From the NCBI GenBank assembly GCA_038227435.1, contig JBBRPW010000022.1, forward strand, positions 1 through 8,679: DNA of 8,679 nucleotides. Reading direction: 5' to 3'. This DNA is from JBBRNV01 sp038227435. Its GTDB lineage: Bacteria > Patescibacteriota > Minisyncoccia > Phycocordibacterales > CALRBL01. Positions 5,644 to 8,679 of the stretch are shown one piece after another; the first letter of the stretch is position 1; each line of letters opens with the position of its first letter. The position numbers were made by a program, and so were the translations under genes. The notes beneath the pieces were generated by a model that saw only the letters and a program-made list of their open reading frames with translations, made no database searches and had not been told where the DNA came from.

Positions 5644-6651
5644 ATGAATATAATTCATACTAACAGCAATATAGACCCAAAACAACTGACTTTTATTAAT
5701 GATCCGAACAACTTTCCCGGGCTTTTAAAGCATATTGAAGACCCTCCCTCAAGCCTTAATTATAAGGGTACTTTGCCAGCAAACAAAAACACTCTATATA
5801 TATGCTTTGTGGGCTCTCGTAAGGCAAGTGAATACGGTAAAAATGTCATTGTTAAGCTGATGGCCGAACTTACCCCTTATTCAAAATATCTTCCTATTTG
5901 TATTGTTTCTGGTTTGGCATATGGAATCGATGCTTTTTCCCATGAACAGGCACTTAAAAAAGGCTTTTATTGTTTAGCGGTTCCTGGCTCTGGTTTAGAT
6001 GATTACGTTTTATATCCCAAAGAACATTTATCACTTTCATATAAAATTTTACAATCGGGCGGTGCTCTTCTTTCGGAGTTTGATTCTAATTTTATTGCAA
6101 CACCATGGTCATTTCCACAGCGAAACAGAATCATGGCTGGAATTTCTCACATCACCATAATTATTGAAGGAGCAATAAATAGTGGTTCTCTGATTACAGC
6201 GAAACTTGCTCTCGATTACAATAGGATTGTATGTGTTGTGCCTGGTTCAATTTTTTATAAAGGAAGTGAAGCGTCTTTATTACTTTTAAAAGAGGGAGCT
6301 CATCCTATTTCATCCGGGTCTGATATTGTCGAACTATTATCACTCTCCTATCCTTCTTTTTATGACCAAGCAGTGAGGTCAAAGTTAATTAATGAAAAAA
6401 ATATTTCTGAAAAGGTGGAAAGAATTTCCAAAAATAAAATTGATGTCTCAGAAATATTTTCGTTAGATGAGCAAATAGTTAATATGTTGAAAGTTTCAAT
6501 GACTTTAAATGAAATAACTAAAAATGTTCATCAAATTAATGCTCTAAATAACCTTGAGCTCATCACAGACCTTGAAATATTACGTAAAATATCAATGCTT
6601 GAAATAGAGGGAAAAATTGAGCAAAAAAATGGCCTGTATCGACAAAAATAA
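5644..6651 (+). CDS. dprA: DNA processing protein DprA (Smf)
   Basis: A cytoplasmic single-strand DNA-binding protein that protects incoming DNA during natural transformation and loads RecA on it; 335 aa from the chosen start. An upstream in-frame ATG at 5587 would add 19 hydrophobic residues unlike any DprA N-terminus and would fill the divergent promoter, so 5644 is preferred. The extended Rossmann fold shows VGSRKASEYG (56-65), SGLAYGIDAFSHE (89-101), AVPGSGLDDYVLYPKEH (112-128), FPQRNRIMAG (157-166) and EGAINSGSLITA (175-186), all DprA signatures. The C-terminal part (about 272-335) ends in a winged-helix-like segment LEILRKISMLEIEGKIEQ. There is no N-terminal SAM domain. topA follows after 42 nt, a pairing seen in many bacteria. 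No Shine-Dalgarno motif is present. It implies competence for DNA uptake, though no uptake genes are visible here. Confidence 0.95.
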   Translation: MNIIHTNSNIDPKQLTFINDPNNFPGLLKHIEDPPSSLNYKGTLPANKNTLYICFVGSRKASEYGKNVIVKLMAELTPYSKYLPICIVSGLAYGIDAFSHEQALKKGFYCLAVPGSGLDDYVLYPKEHLSLSYKILQSGGALLSEFDSNFIATPWSFPQRNRIMAGISHITIIIEGAINSGSLITAKLALDYNRIVCVVPGSIFYKGSEASLLLLKEGAHPISSGSDIVELLSLSYPSFYDQAVRSKLINEKNISEKVERISKNKIDVSEIFSLDEQIVNMLKVSMTLNEITKNVHQINALNNLELITDLEILRKISMLEIEGKIEQKNGLYRQK

Positions 6652-6659
6652 ATTAATCA

Positions 6660-6678
6660 TGTAATACTAGCTATTACA
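6660..6678 (+). repeat. Inverted repeat between dprA and topA
   Basis: TGTAATA (6660-6666) and TATTACA (6672-6678) are perfect 7-bp arms around CTAGC, in the 42-nt gap before topA. The outer bases ATTAA and TTAAT add a looser second pairing. It could be a small operator or a weak hairpin. The sequence is AT-rich, so chance is possible. Confidence 0.35.
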
Positions 6679-6693
6679 CATAGTTAATTTCTT

Positions 6694-8679
6694 ATGCCCA
6701 AAACGAAAAAACAAATAAATAGTGAGGAGCTAAAAATAAATCCAATTTCAAAAAAAGGCCAAAAAGTGCTTGTTATTGTTGAGTCTCCTGCTAAAGCCAA
6801 AACGATTGCAAAATATTTAACAGAGGCAGAAGATGGCTCATCTTACACCGTTGTTGCATCGGTTGGCCACGTTCGAGATTTACCAAAAAATAATAAAAAA
6901 GCAATTGATATCCCAGGTGGTTTTATTCCTCATTATGAAATTTCTGCGGGTAAAGAAAATGTAATCGCAAACATTCGAGACCTGGCTAAAAAATCAGATG
7001 TTATTTATTTAGCGACTGACCCCGACCGAGAAGGAGAAGCAATTGCATGGCACGTTGCACAAGCGGTAGGCCTAAAAAATCCACAGCGTGTGGCCTTTTA
7101 TGAAATTACAAAACTGGCGGTTCAAGAAGCAATTAAACACCCTCGATTAATTGATGAGAATTTGAAAGAGGCTCAAGAGGCACGTCGAGTTCTTGATCGT
7201 TTAGTAGGATACGATCTTTCTGGGCTTATCTGGAAAAAAGTTCGTTATGGTTTATCAGCTGGGCGAGTTCAATCACCTGCTCTCCGAATTATTGTAGAAC
7301 GAGAACGCGAAATTAAAGCCTTTAATCCAGAAGAATATTTTGTAATTACTTCTACTGGAAATTTAGGAAGTGGAAAAAATGACAATAAAAATTTATATAC
7401 ATTTAATTGCGTAGAAGAACCGAAAAAACAAAATGAAGCAGAAAGAATTGTAAAAATTGGTCAAGAAGGAGTTAAAACAAAAACTTGGAAAGTTGTTTCT
7501 GTAAACGAAACAAAAGCAAAGCGTTCACCTAAACCACCTTTTACTACTTCAACACTTCAACAAGCAGCAAGTTCTCGTCTTGGTTTTTCACCCTCGCGAA
7601 CCATGGGCCTCGCTCAACGATTATACGAATCGGGGCACATTACCTATATGCGAACTGATAGTACAAATATTAGCAGTGTTGCACTTAAAGATATTGCTTC
7701 GTATGGAAAGGATTATTTTGGATCGGAATTCATGCAGCCCAGAACATGGAGCAGCAAATCAAAAAATGCTCAAGAAGCTCATGAAGCAATTCGACCGACA
7801 AGCATTCGCAAACTTACAGCTGGAACAGATGATTCACAAAAAAAGTTATATGAACTTATTTGGGCACGAACAATGGCATCATGCATGAGCGATGCTGAAC
7901 TTTTGCGCACAAAGATAAGTGCAAATACTGAAGGCTCTATTCCTGACTTTACTATCAATGGTTCGCAAATATTATTTCATGGATGGATTAAAGCCGACCC
8001 AGACGCAAGGGGCGAAGATGTTATTTTACCTGCAGTTAAAGAAGGTGAAAAAATTGATATGAAAGAAGTAATTTCTGAGCAAAAATTTACAGAGCCGCCT
8101 TCACGCTATTCTGAAGCGGGATTAATTAAAGAACTTGAAAAGCGAGGAATTGGTCGCCCATCAACATATGCATCTATTATTTCAACAATTGAAAACCGAG
8201 GATATGTAGAAAAAATTAATAAAGCTTTAAAACCAACAGATACAGGTGAAGTAGTGAGTACATTTCTTGAAGAGAACTTTGGAAAATATATTAGCGATTC
8301 GTTTACTGCAGAAATGGAAGATAAACTTGACACAATTGCCGAAGGAAATGCTACTTATAAAAAAGTGCTGACTGATTTTTATGGTCCTTTTACCGTTGAC
8401 CTTAAAGCCAAGGATTCGATCGAAAAAATTACTAACTTAGGAGATGCGGACCCAAGTTTGAAATGTCCTAAATGTGCATCGCCTATGGTTATTAAATTAG
8501 GAAAAGGAGGAAAATTTTTATCTTGTTCAAGATTTCCTGATTGCGATGGATCACTCACTCTTGATGGAAAAGAAGTTGCACCAGAACTTCCAATTGGAAT
8601 TGATCCTGAAACAGGACTTGGAGTATTCATTAAAATTGGAAAATATGGACCGTATGTTCAACTTGGAGAAAATGTTAAA
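6694..8679 (+). CDS. topA: DNA topoisomerase I (type IA), 3' end missing
   Basis: Relaxes negative supercoils by cutting and passing one DNA strand through a 5'-phosphotyrosine intermediate. 662 residues are visible and the frame is open at the window edge. An in-frame TAA 9 nt upstream fixes 6694 as the first possible ATG. The start adds a Lys/Asn-rich tail of about 23 residues before the Toprim domain. That domain has VIVESPAKAKTI (27-38, catalytic E30) and the metal-binding DPDREGE (109-115). GLSAGRVQSPALR lies near 187-199. The active-site tyrosine is Y318 in GHITYMRTDST (E. coli Y319). AQEAHEAIRPT and GIGRPSTYASII follow. One four-cysteine zinc ribbon is seen (C591, C594, C611, C617), then the C-terminal repeat beginning GIDPETGLGVFIKIGKYGPYVQLGE is partly visible (split here as GIDPETGLGVF, then IGKYGPYVQLGE). 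Further repeats probably lie beyond the edge. Confidence 0.98.
   Translation, partial: MPKTKKQINSEELKINPISKKGQKVLVIVESPAKAKTIAKYLTEAEDGSSYTVVASVGHVRDLPKNNKKAIDIPGGFIPHYEISAGKENVIANIRDLAKKSDVIYLATDPDREGEAIAWHVAQAVGLKNPQRVAFYEITKLAVQEAIKHPRLIDENLKEAQEARRVLDRLVGYDLSGLIWKKVRYGLSAGRVQSPALRIIVEREREIKAFNPEEYFVITSTGNLGSGKNDNKNLYTFNCVEEPKKQNEAERIVKIGQEGVKTKTWKVVSVNETKAKRSPKPPFTTSTLQQAASSRLGFSPSRTMGLAQRLYESGHITYMRTDSTNISSVALKDIASYGKDYFGSEFMQPRTWSSKSKNAQEAHEAIRPTSIRKLTAGTDDSQKKLYELIWARTMASCMSDAELLRTKISANTEGSIPDFTINGSQILFHGWIKADPDARGEDVILPAVKEGEKIDMKEVISEQKFTEPPSRYSEAGLIKELEKRGIGRPSTYASIISTIENRGYVEKINKALKPTDTGEVVSTFLEENFGKYISDSFTAEMEDKLDTIAEGNATYKKVLTDFYGPFTVDLKAKDSIEKITNLGDADPSLKCPKCASPMVIKLGKGGKFLSCSRFPDCDGSLTLDGKEVAPELPIGIDPETGLGVFIKIGKYGPYVQLGENVK

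Noticed and set aside
6724..6729. GAGGAG just inside topA, resembling a Shine-Dalgarno site for an internal start.
   Set aside because: No ATG, GTG or TTG follows in frame at usable spacing before the Toprim motif. It encodes Glu-Glu of the N-terminal tail.
7580..7888. A 102-codon frame inside topA on the same strand.
   Set aside because: It overlaps the topoisomerase active-site region in another frame. topA motifs are continuous through it, so it is not a separate gene or evidence of a frameshift.
1..8679. Search by eye for CRISPR arrays, tRNA or rRNA genes, insertion sequences, toxin-antitoxin pairs and defence genes.
   Set aside because: No spaced identical repeats, tRNA-like cloverleaf, transposase motif or flanking duplications were seen. 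Nearly all bases lie in recognised housekeeping genes.

Overview
The window is an ordinary-looking, densely packed, AT-rich bacterial chromosome segment. Eight protein genes cover about 94% of it. I see no rRNA, tRNA, CRISPR array, insertion sequence or phage gene. The best guess for the host is a member of the Patescibacteria / Candidate Phyla Radiation, perhaps of Parcubacteria type. This inference rests on low G+C, tight packing, membrane-anchored cell-wall proteins with Ser/Thr/Asn-rich linkers, loop insertions in RsmH, and the consistent lack of Shine-Dalgarno sequences. It is not proven by any single marker. The standard bacterial code fits: about 2,700 codons read through without an in-frame TGA.

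Layout. Positions 1-5570 are all on the minus strand. Read in the direction of transcription they are serS (seryl-tRNA synthetase), ftsQ (divisome protein), a D-Ala-D-Ala carboxypeptidase-like S11 protein, greA (transcript cleavage factor), then mraZ and rsmH, the usual first two genes of the division and cell-wall (dcw) cluster. rsmH runs off the left edge. Positions 5644-8679 are on the plus strand: dprA (DNA processing / natural transformation) followed by topA (topoisomerase I), which runs off the right edge. The 73 bp between serS and dprA is a divergent promoter region.

Transcription units inferred from the minus strand: (i) serS-ftsQ-S11 protein, closed by a strong hairpin at 1871-1905; (ii) greA, closed by a hairpin plus T7 terminator at 1277-1306; (iii) mraZ-rsmH and beyond, from a promoter near 1194-1222 that carries GTGG boxes spaced exactly 10 bp apart, which look like MraZ autoregulatory sites. 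The S11 protein starts one base after the ftsQ stop codon, so the two are probably translationally coupled.

How the genes fit together: mraZ, rsmH, ftsQ and the S11 enzyme belong to septum formation and peptidoglycan maturation, with ftsQ lying outside the visible start of the dcw cluster. serS and greA are housekeeping genes of translation and transcription. dprA-topA is a common bacterial pairing for DNA uptake/recombination and supercoiling. I found no convincing undescribed multi-gene system. The items most worth a second look are the MraZ box array, the G+C-rich hairpin, the Lys-Asn-Gly replacement of the catalytic KTG motif in the S11 protein, and the absence of Shine-Dalgarno motifs at all eight starts.
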